A stretch of 64,000 nt of DNA from Clostridium sp. Ade.TY. GTDB taxonomy: Bacteria > Bacillota > Clostridia > Clostridiales > Clostridiaceae. The position numbers and the translations under genes were made by a program. The notes under the pieces are model-generated. The model did no database searches. It saw only the letters and a list, made by a program, of their open reading frames with translations, and was not told the DNA's origin. The stretch is taken from positions 16,912 through 80,911 of the forward strand of contig NZ_AVSV01000013.1 in assembly GCF_000498355.1 (NCBI RefSeq), written 5' to 3'. How positions within the stretch are numbered: the stretch's first letter is position 1; each line of letters starts with the position of its first letter. This document shows positions 1 through 8,188 of this stretch, in pieces.

Positions 1-327
1 TAATGTTTCTTCATCTCTATATAATCCTATATGTCCAACTTTAGCTGCCGGGATAAGTTTTAAAACTCCATCTACCATTCCAAGTCCAGCTCTTAATATT
101 GGAACTATTGCAAGTTTTTTACCTGCAAGCATTCTACACTTTGTTTTACATATTGGTGTTTCTATTTCAACATTTTCTGTTGGTAAATTTCTTGTAACCT
201 CATATGCCATTAACATTGAAACTTCTGATACTAATTCTCTAAAATCTTTTGATCCAGTATCCTTGCTTCTTATAAATGCTAACTTATGTAGTATTAATGG
301 GTGATTGATTTCTGTAACTTTACTCAT
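1..327 (-). CDS. upp: uracil phosphoribosyltransferase (3' part outside window)
   Basis: This is the N-terminal 109 codons of Upp, which salvages uracil with PRPP to give UMP. The reading frame opens [20 protein letters not shown], the typical Upp start, and continues through the conserved [18 protein letters not shown] and [13 protein letters not shown] segments of the PRTase core. It runs off the left edge, so roughly half of the usual ~209 residues are missing; this is truncation by the window, not a pseudogene. A GGAGGCG ribosome-binding site lies just upstream of the ATG at 325-327. It sits downstream of rpiB in the same direction, as in the Bacillus ywl-upp neighbourhood. Confidence 0.95.
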   Translation of the reverse strand, partial: MSKVTEINHPLILHKLAFIRSKDTGSKDFRELVSEVSMLMAYEVTRNLPTENVEIETPICKTKCRMLAGKKLAIVPILRAGLGMVDGVLKLIPAAKVGHIGLYRDEETL

Positions 328-346
328 TATTTAACGCCTCCAAATT

Positions 347-796
347 TTATTTACTATATTTTTTTTCTATATTAGATATTTTATCTATTCTTCTTTGATG
401 TCTATCTCCCTCAAATTTTGAATTTAAGAAAGTTTTCACGATATCAATTGCAAGACTTGGTCCTACAACTCTTTCACCTAATGCTAATATATTTGCATTA
501 TTGTGTTCTCTTGTTGCATGTGCACTAAATGTATCTGAACATAAAGCTGCTCTTATTCCTGGTACTTTATTAGCTGATATACTAATTCCAATACCTGTTC
601 CACATACTAATATTCCAAATTCAAATTCTTTACTAGCTACTGCTTCAGCAACTTTTAAAGCATAATCTGGATAATCACATGATTCTGTACTATATGTACC
701 AAAATCCTTTATTTCATATCCATTTTCCTTTAAATATGCCATTATTTCATTTTTTAAATTGTATCCACCATGATCTGATCCTAATGCTATTTTCAT
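347..796 (-). CDS. rpiB: ribose-5-phosphate isomerase B
   Basis: RpiB/LacAB-family sugar-phosphate isomerase, cytosolic, interconverting ribose-5-phosphate and ribulose-5-phosphate. The 149-residue product opens MKIALGSDHGG and carries the CGTGIGISISANKVPGIRAA loop with the family's active-site cysteine, followed by HNNANILALGERVVG. Length matches the family. I chose the ATG at 794-796 because GGAGGTG lies at the correct distance upstream; a longer in-frame start at 811 would place that Shine-Dalgarno sequence inside the gene. It lies between a YwlE-like phosphatase gene and upp, the same order as ywlE-ywlF(-)upp in Bacillus. An allose- or galactose-6-phosphate isomerase role is possible for this family, but the context favours RpiB. 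Confidence 0.93.
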   Translation of the reverse strand: MKIALGSDHGGYNLKNEIMAYLKENGYEIKDFGTYSTESCDYPDYALKVAEAVASKEFEFGILVCGTGIGISISANKVPGIRAALCSDTFSAHATREHNNANILALGERVVGPSLAIDIVKTFLNSKFEGDRHQRRIDKISNIEKKYSK

Positions 797-861
797 GAAA
801 AACACCTCCAAATATTTATTTAAATTTATAAAAAAAGAAAGTACGGCATGTAATATAAATA

Positions 862-1314
862 TTACATGCTTTGAACTTTCTTTAATTTATCTATTAACAA
901 AGGCATTATGCCCTTTAATTCTTTATATATTTTTTGATAAACAGAAATTGTGCTACCGTAAGGATCAGTCACTTCCCCCTTAACGCCAGCATATTCGCAA
1001 ATTGAAAATACTTTATCTTTATACCTTGGATAATTTTCTTTTATAAAATCTCTACCATAATTAGTCATAGTTAATATAACATCTGAATTTTTAAGCATAC
1101 TGTCATTTAATTGAATAGCTTGCCTATCTGTTATATCAATATTTAACTCTTCTTTTACAAGTTCAGCTGAATTTTCAGTCACAAAACTACCTGGTACAAT
1201 AGTAATGCCTGCTGATTTAGCTATTATATTCGAGTTATCTATTAATTTATTAAATATTTCCTCAGCCATTGGGCTTCTACAAGTATTTGCTGTACACACG
1301 AAGAGTACTTTCAT
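862..1314 (-). CDS. ywlE: low-molecular-weight phosphatase, probable protein-arginine phosphatase (YwlE-like)
   Basis: A 150-residue low-molecular-weight phosphotyrosine phosphatase fold protein. The N-terminal P-loop reads CTANTCRS (C7 to S14), matching the CX5R(S/T) active site, and the C-terminal DPYG (about residue 118) supplies the general-acid aspartate. In B. subtilis YwlE a threonine at the equivalent P-loop position 11 gives specificity for phospho-arginine; this protein also has Thr11, so arginine phosphatase activity is a reasonable inference. The partner kinase McsB is not in the window. GGAGG lies 7 bases before the ATG. The gene is between tsaC and rpiB, conserved synteny with the Bacillus ywl cluster. 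Confidence 0.85.
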   Translation of the reverse strand: MKVLFVCTANTCRSPMAEEIFNKLIDNSNIIAKSAGITIVPGSFVTENSAELVKEELNIDITDRQAIQLNDSMLKNSDVILTMTNYGRDFIKENYPRYKDKVFSICEYAGVKGEVTDPYGSTISVYQKIYKELKGIMPLLIDKLKKVQSM

Positions 1315-1332
1315 AAAAAAACCTCCAAAATC

Positions 1333-2379
1333 TTATACGTTTATAACATCATATCCAGCTGCTTTATTTAATCTATTCATAATAGCAACTCCTAATCCTT
1401 CTTCATCAAAAGCTTCTGCTAATATTATATCAACATTTAAATCATTAAAAGCTCTTAATGCTTCAAAAAGATTTGATGCAATTTCTTCTAGATTATTTTC
1501 TTCACCTAAAATTACTTTTTCTCCATTTATATAGCTACTGCTATTTTCTTTTGTTGTAAGTATTCCAACTCTCTTTCCTGCATCTATATAATTTTGTACC
1601 ATTTCATTAATTTTTTCAATAGTTTTTTTTCTATTTCCCTTTATAATTTTTAATTTTGCGTTCGGAGCATAATGTCTATACTTCATTCCAGGTGCCTTTG
1701 GTTTAAAATCTTCTGAATTACTAAGAAGTCCTCTATCTATTTCTATATTTCCATCAACTTCTTTAAGCATTTCTAAAGTTATTCCACCAGGTCTTAAAAC
1801 AATTGGAGGATTAACAGTACAATCTACTATAGTTGATTCTACACCAACTTTACTTTTTTCTCCACCTATTATATAGTCTACTCTACCTGTTAAATCTTCT
1901 ACACATCTTTCTAAGTCAGTTGGACTTGGTCTTCCACTTATGTTTGCTGAAGGAGCTGCAATTGGTACTCCTGATTCTTTTATAAGTTCTAATGCAATTT
2001 CATCTGATGGCATTCTAATACCAATAGTGTTTAAATTAGCACTTGTTCTCATAGGTATTATTTCTTTCTTTTCTAATATTAATGTCATTGGACCAGGCCA
2101 AAATTTTTCCATTAATTTTTTTGCTACATCCGGTATATTTTTAACATATTCATCTATATTTTTAGATGCAACATGAACTATTAAAGGATTATCTTGAGGT
2201 CTTCCTTTTGCAATAAATATTTTTTTAACACTTTCTTCATCTAATGCATTTGCTCCTAATCCATAAACTGTTTCAGTTGGAAAAGCAACAGTTCCACCAT
2301 TTCTTATAATAGATGCAGCTTCCTCTATATATTTTTTATCATCGCTTACTTTATTTATAGTAGCAATCTTTGTCTCCAA
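1333..2379 (-). CDS. tsaC: threonylcarbamoyl-AMP synthase (Sua5/YwlC type)
   Basis: Makes threonylcarbamoyl-AMP from threonine, bicarbonate and ATP, the first step of t6A37 modification of ANN-decoding tRNAs; TsaD, encoded at 48557-49567, acts in the second step. The 348-residue length is that of the long Sua5 form: an N-terminal YrdC domain (about 15-205, with GGTVAFPTETVYGLGANA, KGRPQDNPLIVH and PSANISGRPSPT) and a C-terminal Sua5 domain (about 230-345). The start is TTG at 2377-2379, preceded by AAGGAA. It is followed 18 bases later by ywlE, and the two are probably co-transcribed. Confidence 0.95.
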   Translation of the reverse strand: METKIATINKVSDDKKYIEEAASIIRNGGTVAFPTETVYGLGANALDEESVKKIFIAKGRPQDNPLIVHVASKNIDEYVKNIPDVAKKLMEKFWPGPMTLILEKKEIIPMRTSANLNTIGIRMPSDEIALELIKESGVPIAAPSANISGRPSPTDLERCVEDLTGRVDYIIGGEKSKVGVESTIVDCTVNPPIVLRPGGITLEMLKEVDGNIEIDRGLLSNSEDFKPKAPGMKYRHYAPNAKLKIIKGNRKKTIEKINEMVQNYIDAGKRVGILTTKENSSSYINGEKVILGEENNLEEIASNLFEALRAFNDLNVDIILAEAFDEEGLGVAIMNRLNKAAGYDVINV

Positions 2380-2395
2380 AGTAATTCCTTCTTTC

Positions 2396-2983
2396 TTAAT
2401 CTAAAGTTTGCCCACGAGCAATTTTTACATTTTGAATGCAATCTTGAGTAAAATGCGCCTTAGGAGAATATTTAAATACTTCATCTAAAAAAGGATATTT
2501 TTTAAGCCCACCTTTTTTTATTATTTGAAAATAATATTTCTTTTCTGGATTTAATATTCTTACCTTTTTATATTCATCTGCAACATCTTTATATCTATTT
2601 AATAACCCTTCTGTTACAGGCTTCATTCTTCTATTTCTTAATTTAGTATCTGTTATTATTATAATTTTCATGTAATCTTCAATTCCATCTGTATGAACTA
2701 ATGCTATTTTATCACATAGGATTGTGTTACTTTGTGAAAACAGTCCTATTTTAAATCTAAGCTTATTATTTTTATAAGAAAATTCTAACTTATTATTATC
2801 AACCTTTTTTAAAACAGCTAATAATATAAGTAGCTCTAAAAATATTACATAAAAGATATAAAATTTAGTCATTATTCCAGTTAACCATAAAGTCATAGGC
2901 AAAAATATAGCTAGTATAGCCATACATATATAAAATTTCTTTGAAGATTTTTTTTCTTTTTTCAATGCAACATATATATCCAT
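2396..2983 (-). CDS. small two-helix membrane protein of unknown function
   Basis: A 195-residue protein I do not recognise. After a short lysine-rich N-terminus it has two adjacent hydrophobic stretches (about residues 17-36 and 39-57), then a ~135-residue cytosolic-looking basic domain with no obvious catalytic motif; its arrangement resembles a bacterial PH-like or YcxB-like membrane-anchored beta domain, but that is only an impression. I chose the ATG at 2981-2983, which has AAGGAG 7 bases upstream, over a start 11 codons further out that lacks one. It lies between prfA and tsaC in the same direction, with a stem-loop in the short gap after prfA. Confidence 0.7.
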   Translation of the reverse strand: MDIYVALKKEKKSSKKFYICMAILAIFLPMTLWLTGIMTKFYIFYVIFLELLILLAVLKKVDNNKLEFSYKNNKLRFKIGLFSQSNTILCDKIALVHTDGIEDYMKIIIITDTKLRNRRMKPVTEGLLNRYKDVADEYKKVRILNPEKKYYFQIIKKGGLKKYPFLDEVFKYSPKAHFTQDCIQNVKIARGQTLD

Positions 2984-3005
2984 TGCCCTACTCCTTTTAT
3001 ATTCT

Positions 3006-3035
3006 AAAAGCCTCACATATTCATGTAAGGCTTTT
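3006..3035 (-). terminator. stem-loop after prfA, possible partial terminator
   Basis: Two 13-base arms (3006-3018 and 3023-3035) pair with one G-U, around a 4-base loop. It lies just past the prfA stop and ends close to the ribosome-binding site of the next gene. The following T-run is only four bases, so it may attenuate or protect the RNA rather than terminate fully. Confidence 0.45.
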
Positions 3036-3042
3036 AGGAAAA

Positions 3043-4125
3043 TTACATTTCTGTATTTCCCATTTTCTTCATTTTTTCAGCTTGATCTGCAGTTATAAGT
3101 GCATTTATAACTTCATCAATGTCACCATTTAGGAATGTCTCTAATTTATATAAAGTTAATCCTATTCTGTGGTCTGTTATTCTTCCTTGTGGATAGTTGT
3201 AAGTTCTTATTCTTTCACTTCTATCTCCAGTACCAACTTGTGACTTTCTATCTTCAGCTATTCCTGCTGCTCTTTCAGCTTCTGCCATTTCATATAATCT
3301 AGCTCTTAATACTTTCATAGCTTTTTCTTTATTTTTAAGCTGTGATTTTTCATCTTGACATGAAATTACTATTCCTGTTGGTAAGTGAGTAAGTCTTACA
3401 GCTGAATCTGTTGTATTAACACACTGACCACCATTACCTGATGCTCTAAATACATCAAATTTTATATCTTTTTCATTTATTTCTACTTCTACATCATCAA
3501 CTTCTGGAAGTACTGCAACTGTTGCTGTTGATGTATGAATTCTACCACTTGATTCTGTATCCGGAACTCTTTGTACTCTGTGTACTCCACTTTCATACTT
3601 AAGTTTTGAATAAGCGCCATTACCTTTAATCATGAATACTACTTCTTTCATTCCGCCTATTCCTGTTTCATTTACACTCATAAGTTCAACAGTCCATCTG
3701 TTGTTTTCAGCGTATCTTGTATACATTCTGAAAAGATTTGCTGCAAATAGTGCTGCTTCATCACCGCCGGCACCTGCTCTGATTTCAACAAATACGTTTT
3801 TATCATCATTAGGGTCTTTTGGTAATAAAAGAATTTGAATTCTATTTTCTAATTCTTCTTCTTTTTCTTTAAGCTCATTTATTTCTTCATTAAGCATTTC
3901 TTTCATTTCTTTGTCTGATTCCATTTCAAGCATCTCTTTGCTATCTTGTAAATCTTCAATTACTTGTTTGTATTCTTTATATGCTCCAACTATGATTTCT
4001 AATTCAGCATGTTCTTTACATAGCTTTCTCCATTCATTTTGGTTTGCCATTATTGATGGATCACTAATTTTTACTGATAATTCATCATACTTGTTCTCTA
4101 TAAATGCTAATTTATCTAATAACAT
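3043..4125 (-). CDS. prfA: peptide chain release factor 1
   Basis: RF1, 360 residues, recognises UAA and UAG stop codons on the ribosome and triggers peptide release. It has the peptidyl-transferase GGQ motif in [20 protein letters not shown], and a PxT-type tripeptide (PDT) within [20 protein letters not shown], with the acidic N-terminal helical domain expected of RF1. The ATG at 4123-4125 has GGAG eight bases upstream; a GTG three codons earlier directly abuts that ribosome-binding site and is unlikely to be used. The upstream gene contains PrmC, the methyltransferase that modifies the glutamine of this GGQ motif, so enzyme and substrate are encoded side by side. Confidence 0.97.
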   Translation of the reverse strand: MLLDKLAFIENKYDELSVKISDPSIMANQNEWRKLCKEHAELEIIVGAYKEYKQVIEDLQDSKEMLEMESDKEMKEMLNEEINELKEKEEELENRIQILLLPKDPNDDKNVFVEIRAGAGGDEAALFAANLFRMYTRYAENNRWTVELMSVNETGIGGMKEVVFMIKGNGAYSKLKYESGVHRVQRVPDTESSGRIHTSTATVAVLPEVDDVEVEINEKDIKFDVFRASGNGGQCVNTTDSAVRLTHLPTGIVISCQDEKSQLKNKEKAMKVLRARLYEMAEAERAAGIAEDRKSQVGTGDRSERIRTYNYPQGRITDHRIGLTLYKLETFLNGDIDEVINALITADQAEKMKKMGNTEM

Positions 4126-4177
4126 TCTTATCACTCCGTAATATCTATTTTCATATTTAATAATTATATCATATATA

Positions 4178-5950
4178 CTAATCTTTTTTCAATATAGGTA
4201 AATAGCCAATTACTACCCTATCTAATCCTGCTAAATCTTTTAAAACTTTAACACCTTTAAATTCTTTCTTAATCATAAGATTTTTTACATCTTCTCCTTG
4301 ATCATGGCCAATTTCAAAGGCTAATATACCTTTTCCTTTTAAAACTAAACTACTATCATCTATTATTTTTCTATAAAATATTAATCCGTCTTCTCCACCA
4401 CTTAAAGCTGTATGAGGTTCATATCCTTTTACATCTTCCATTAAATTACTAATTTCTTCTTCCTTAATATATGGTGGATTCGAAACTATAATATCATATT
4501 TTTTTCCTTGATTTATCACTTCAGTTAATAAATTACTCTTTATAAAATTCATTCTATCTTGTAATTTAAGCTTTTCTATATTCTTTTTAGTTACTTTCTC
4601 TGGTTTTTCAAAATAATCTATTGAATCTATCTTTACATTATTTCTATAATTTGCAATTGATATTCCAATAGCTCCACTTCCTGAACACAAATCACATATT
4701 TCTAAACTTTCATCATCTTCTATATTACTAAGTACTTCTTCTACTAATATTTCCGTATCTCCTCTTGGAATTAATACTCCTTCTTCTACATAAAGTTCTA
4801 ATCCCATAAACTCACAAGTACATAAAATATATTTTATTGGCATCTTTTCTTTTCTTTTTTCTATTAACTCAAAATATTTTTTCTTCTTATCATTATCTAT
4901 TTTTTCATCACCATGAGTTAATATATATAATCTATCTTTACATATTATATGTCCAAGTAAAAGAGTTGCATCCAATCTTGCTGTATCTATATTTACATTT
5001 GATAAAATTTTTGTTCCTTCATCTAACAATTCTAGTATTGTCATTTTTTCCTCCGGTAATCCTTCAGCCACTTGAAGTGCTCTTATTGCAACTTCTATTT
5101 GATCATCATCTGGCTCTTTTGTTGTTATCTTTTGAAGTTTTAATCCTGGTGCTGCAATAATTTTTGCAAACTTATTATCTGATTTTCCAAGCCATTTTAT
5201 TAATTCATAAGTTACTCCTGAAACAACTGGAATTAATATTATTCTAATTATTAATCTTTCAAGAAAACTTCCCCAACCAGTAAATGCAAATATAATTATA
5301 CTAACAAACATTATTAAAAACAAAAAATTTGTTCCACACCTTGGATGAAATCTTGAATATTTCCTTACATTTTCAACCTTTAAGGGCTCGCCTGCTTCAT
5401 AACAGAAAATAGTTTTATGCTCAGCTCCATGATATTGAAATAATCTATACATATCTTCCATTTTACTTACTAAAGTCATATATCCTAAAAGTATTGCTAT
5501 TCTTATTGCAGCTTCAATTATATTAAGTCCTATACTTGGAACATTAAAATATTTAAATATAGAAGCAATTCCTGTAGGCAATGCTACAAATAATAATAAT
5601 GACATTATTATTGAAAAAATCATTACAAATGTCATTATTATATTATCAAGTTTGTCTCCAAACTTACTCTTAAGCCATTTTTCAAACTTAGGTGGTTCAG
5701 TATCTTCTTCAAAAAAAGATGCTGAATAATTTATTAGTTTTATTCCTTGAACCATTGAATCAATAAGAACAAATGCACCTCTTATAATAGGTATATTTAA
5801 TATCTTATACCTTTTTGTAATAGGAACTACTTTATCAAACTTAACATCTATGTCTCCGTTATCTTTTCTAATTGCAGTAGCCATACCCTTACTACCTCTC
5901 ATCATAACCCCTTCAATAACAGCTTGACCACCAACATCACATTTCTTCAA
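4178..5950 (-). CDS. prmC: fusion of DUF1385 membrane protein with PrmC release-factor methyltransferase
   Basis: One 590-codon frame joins two genes that are usually separate. Residues 1-300 are a DUF1385 (YqhQ-like) membrane protein: it opens with [14 protein letters not shown], contains hydrophobic segments near 104-130, 145-163 and 207-247, and has the conserved [13 protein letters not shown] and [11 protein letters not shown] blocks. Residues 303-590 are a complete PrmC: N-terminal helical domain from [10 protein letters not shown], the SAM-binding [14 protein letters not shown] (about 420-433) and the NPPY catalytic motif (491-494), which N5-methylates the GGQ glutamine of RF1/RF2. The frame starts at TTG 5948-5950 behind GGAGGGG. 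Residue 303 is an ATG with its own ideal ribosome-binding site, so free PrmC could also be made. prfA follows directly. Confidence 0.92.
   Translation of the reverse strand: MKKCDVGGQAVIEGVMMRGSKGMATAIRKDNGDIDVKFDKVVPITKRYKILNIPIIRGAFVLIDSMVQGIKLINYSASFFEEDTEPPKFEKWLKSKFGDKLDNIIMTFVMIFSIIMSLLLFVALPTGIASIFKYFNVPSIGLNIIEAAIRIAILLGYMTLVSKMEDMYRLFQYHGAEHKTIFCYEAGEPLKVENVRKYSRFHPRCGTNFLFLIMFVSIIIFAFTGWGSFLERLIIRIILIPVVSGVTYELIKWLGKSDNKFAKIIAAPGLKLQKITTKEPDDDQIEVAIRALQVAEGLPEEKMTILELLDEGTKILSNVNIDTARLDATLLLGHIICKDRLYILTHGDEKIDNDKKKKYFELIEKRKEKMPIKYILCTCEFMGLELYVEEGVLIPRGDTEILVEEVLSNIEDDESLEICDLCSGSGAIGISIANYRNNVKIDSIDYFEKPEKVTKKNIEKLKLQDRMNFIKSNLLTEVINQGKKYDIIVSNPPYIKEEEISNLMEDVKGYEPHTALSGGEDGLIFYRKIIDDSSLVLKGKGILAFEIGHDQGEDVKNLMIKKEFKGVKVLKDLAGLDRVVIGYLPILKKD
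5042..5054 (-). promoter_or_regulatory. internal ribosome-binding site and ATG at the PrmC domain boundary
   Basis: Inside the fused gene, GGAGG (5050-5054) is followed by five A bases and ATG (5042-5044), which is codon 303 and the expected first residue of free-standing PrmC. Sequence and spacing are as good as any true start in this window. It suggests an internal translation start for PrmC alone. Confidence 0.6.
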
Positions 5951-5961
5951 TATATCCCCTC

Positions 5962-6549
5962 CTATTTTTGGCTTTTATATTTGAAGTAACATTGTCCACA
6001 TAATGATTCATAAGTTACATCTCCCATATTATCTATAGCAACTTGCTCTCCTTCAAATACAAATCTGTCATTTATCTTTCTAGCATTTAAAATTGCTTTA
6101 TTTCCACATTTACAAATAGTTTTCATTTCCTCAATGCTATGTGCTAAAAGTAATAACCTTTCACTACCCTCAAATCCATCCATTTTAAAATCTGTTCTTA
6201 AACCATAACATATTATTGGTATATTTAAAGTTACTGCTAACTCAAATAATTGGTCTATTTGTTCTTTTTTTAAAAATTGAACTTCATCTACTAAAATACA
6301 ATCTAACTTTCCATATTCTTTTAAATTATTTTTTACTAATTTTAAAATATTTTCCTCTTTTTGAACTAAAATATCAACTTCTCTAACTACTCCCAATCTT
6401 GAAATAAGTTTATTTCCACCTTTTTTATCTGTTGAAGGTTTCATTACAATAACTCTCATTCCTCTTTCTTCGTAGTTATGTGCAACTTGCATTAAATGCG
6501 TTGATTTTCCTGAGTTCATAGCACCATACCTAAAATATAATTTACTCAA
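5962..6549 (-). CDS. tdk: thymidine kinase
   Basis: Type II thymidine kinase of 195 residues, phosphorylating thymidine to dTMP in the salvage pathway. It shows the P-loop GAMNSGKST (9-17), the catalytic DEVQFL block (Glu89), a YGLRTDF segment that shapes the thymidine pocket, and four zinc-binding cysteines in two pairs (CKC near 143 and CGQC near the C-terminus). The start is a TTG at 6547-6549 behind GAAGGAGAGG. It is the first gene of the leftward housekeeping group, and the fused DUF1385-PrmC gene begins 11 bases after its stop. Confidence 0.96.
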   Translation of the reverse strand: MSKLYFRYGAMNSGKSTHLMQVAHNYEERGMRVIVMKPSTDKKGGNKLISRLGVVREVDILVQKEENILKLVKNNLKEYGKLDCILVDEVQFLKKEQIDQLFELAVTLNIPIICYGLRTDFKMDGFEGSERLLLLAHSIEEMKTICKCGNKAILNARKINDRFVFEGEQVAIDNMGDVTYESLCGQCYFKYKSQK

Positions 6550-6635
6550 TTTTTTCCTCTCCTTCTACATTACAGTTATTACGATTATAGCATTTCTGTC
6601 TCTTTATAAAAAGTTTTTTTTAATTTTGTCTTTTA

Positions 6636-6664
6636 TTGACTGCCATAAACTGATATGATATACT
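6636..6664 (+). promoter_or_regulatory. sigma-A promoter of rpmE
   Basis: TTGACT (6636-6641), 17-base spacer, TATACT (6659-6664). The transcript would begin near 6671, about 50 bases before the rpmE start. Confidence 0.75.
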
Positions 6665-6721
6665 TTAGTGGTTATTTGTTGTGTTAATCACAATGAAATT
6701 TTCTCAAAAGAGGTGAAAAAT

Positions 6722-6925
6722 ATGAAAAAAGGCATACATCCAGAATACCATCACGATGCAGTGGTTAAGTGTGCATGTGGAAATACTTTTACAACTGGTT
6801 CAGTTAAAGACGAACTTAAAGTAGAAATATGCTCTGAGTGCCATCCATTCTACACTGGTAAACAAAAAATTGTTGACGTTGGTGGTAGAGTTGATAAATT
6901 CAAGAAGAAATTCAACATTAAATAA
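6722..6925 (+). CDS. rpmE: 50S ribosomal protein L31 (zinc-binding form)
   Basis: Ribosomal protein L31, 67 residues, a component of the 50S central protuberance and intersubunit bridge. It is the zinc-type (C+) paralogue: [11 protein letters not shown] start, then Cys17, Cys19, Cys37 and Cys40 (CAC and CSECH motifs), then [20 protein letters not shown]. The ATG at 6722 has AGAGGTG upstream; an in-frame start 18 codons earlier would fall before the predicted transcription start and is not used. It is a single-gene unit between a sigma-A promoter and a strong terminator, as is common for rpmE near rho in Firmicutes. Confidence 0.97.
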   Translation: MKKGIHPEYHHDAVVKCACGNTFTTGSVKDELKVEICSECHPFYTGKQKIVDVGGRVDKFKKKFNIK

Positions 6926-6933
6926 GAAACTTA

Positions 6934-6968
6934 GGGAAAGACTTTTGTCTTTCCCATTTTCTTTTTTT
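6934..6968 (+). terminator. rho-independent terminator of rpmE
   Basis: A perfect 9-bp stem (6934-6942 with 6947-6955), TTTT loop, then a T-rich tract to 6968. Confidence 0.9.
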
Positions 6969-7051
6969 GAAATTTTATTTTAATTATTTTGAATTAATGA
7001 TAGACTATATATGATTATAATTATAAATTTTAGATGAAGCGAGTGAATTAC

Positions 7052-8155
7052 ATGAAAAAAGTTCTTATATTAACCACTTCAACTGGACAGGGCCATAACC
7101 AAGCTGCAAAGTCACTTAGTGAATTATTTAAGAAAAATGACTTTAAATGTGTAAGTTATGACTTTTTAAGTAATAGTAGTAGATTTTTAATAGAAGCTAT
7201 TGTTGGTGGATATGAAATTTCCGCTATGAGTTTTCCAAGCATTTATGGATTTTTATATAAATTAACTAACAATAAGTATATAAATACATTAACGCGTATC
7301 CCATTTTTTTTAGTAAAAAAACGTCTTCTAAATTTAATTAATTTAGAAAAACCTGATATTATAATCTCAACACATCCTTTAAGTATATGTATAATGGATA
7401 AATTAAAGGAAGAAGGTTTAAATATTCCTTTTATTTCTGTAGTAACTGATTTTAAAGCTCACTATACTTACATAGGACAAAATGTAGATGCTTATATTAC
7501 AGGAAGCGAATTTACTAAAAACTCTTTAATAGAAAAAGGAATTAAAAAAGATAGAATATACCCTTATGGTATTCCAATTAGAGAATCTTTTTTTGAGAAG
7601 GATGAAAATATTCCTAATATAAAAAATAATGACTTTTTCAACATTTTATTAATGAGTGGTAGCATGGGGCTAAAAAATATTTCATACGTTCTAACTGAAC
7701 TACTAAAAAACAAACATAAGCTTAGAATAACTGTTGTTTGTGGTAATAATAAAAAATTAAAAGAAAATTTAACTAAAAATTGTTCTAAGGCATATGAAAA
7801 TAAAAAATTACATATTCTTGGATTTTCAAACGATATCGCATCTTTCATGGAATATTCAGATGTATTAATTTCTAAACCAGGTGGACTTACTGTTACAGAG
7901 TCTATTGTTAAAGACCTTCCACTAGTAATTCCTTTTGCAATACCAGGACAAGAAAAAGAAAACACTGAATTTTTAACTTCAGAAGGTTATGCTATTGAAG
8001 CAAAAAAAATAGAAGACATAAATAAAATTATCGATTCTCTAATTGAGGATCCAAATAATTTAACTAAAATGAAAAATAATATTTCTAAGTTATCAAATAC
8101 TTACTCTTTAACTTCAATAGTTAAATTAGCAAATGATTTATTAGAAAAGAACTAA
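7052..8155 (+). CDS. UgtP/MGDG-synthase-family glycosyltransferase (probable diacylglycerol glucosyltransferase)
   Basis: A 367-residue GT28-type enzyme. The N-terminal MGDG-synthase domain (about 1-165) opens KKVLILTTSTGQGHNQAAKSL, the glycine-rich acceptor-side signature, and contains ISTHPLS and the SVVTDFKAHYTY segment. The C-terminal UDP-sugar domain (about 195-340) contains the LISKPGGLTVTES donor-binding loop. Family members transfer glucose or galactose to diacylglycerol to make membrane glycolipids, and in Gram-positives the lipoteichoic-acid anchor; an LtaS-type synthase is encoded at 53595, but its functional link is inference. I took the ATG at 7052 because the protein then starts at the domain; the ATG at 7034 has no ribosome-binding site. 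Confidence 0.82.
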   Translation: MKKVLILTTSTGQGHNQAAKSLSELFKKNDFKCVSYDFLSNSSRFLIEAIVGGYEISAMSFPSIYGFLYKLTNNKYINTLTRIPFFLVKKRLLNLINLEKPDIIISTHPLSICIMDKLKEEGLNIPFISVVTDFKAHYTYIGQNVDAYITGSEFTKNSLIEKGIKKDRIYPYGIPIRESFFEKDENIPNIKNNDFFNILLMSGSMGLKNISYVLTELLKNKHKLRITVVCGNNKKLKENLTKNCSKAYENKKLHILGFSNDIASFMEYSDVLISKPGGLTVTESIVKDLPLVIPFAIPGQEKENTEFLTSEGYAIEAKKIEDINKIIDSLIEDPNNLTKMKNNISKLSNTYSLTSIVKLANDLLEKN

Positions 8156-8188
8156 TATAAAGGAAACCTTTATATTAGTTCTTTTTTT
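8147..8188. terminator. bidirectional terminator between the glycosyltransferase gene and rho
   Basis: Arms near 8148-8163 and 8167-8182 form a long perfect stem with an AAA loop. T-runs on both strands mean it can end both convergent transcripts. The glycosyltransferase stop codon lies inside the stem. Confidence 0.88.

Noticed and set aside
797..811. Longer N-terminus for rpiB (start at 811)
   Set aside because: The GGAGGTG ribosome-binding site would be inside the gene; conserved sequence starts at MKIALGSDHGG.
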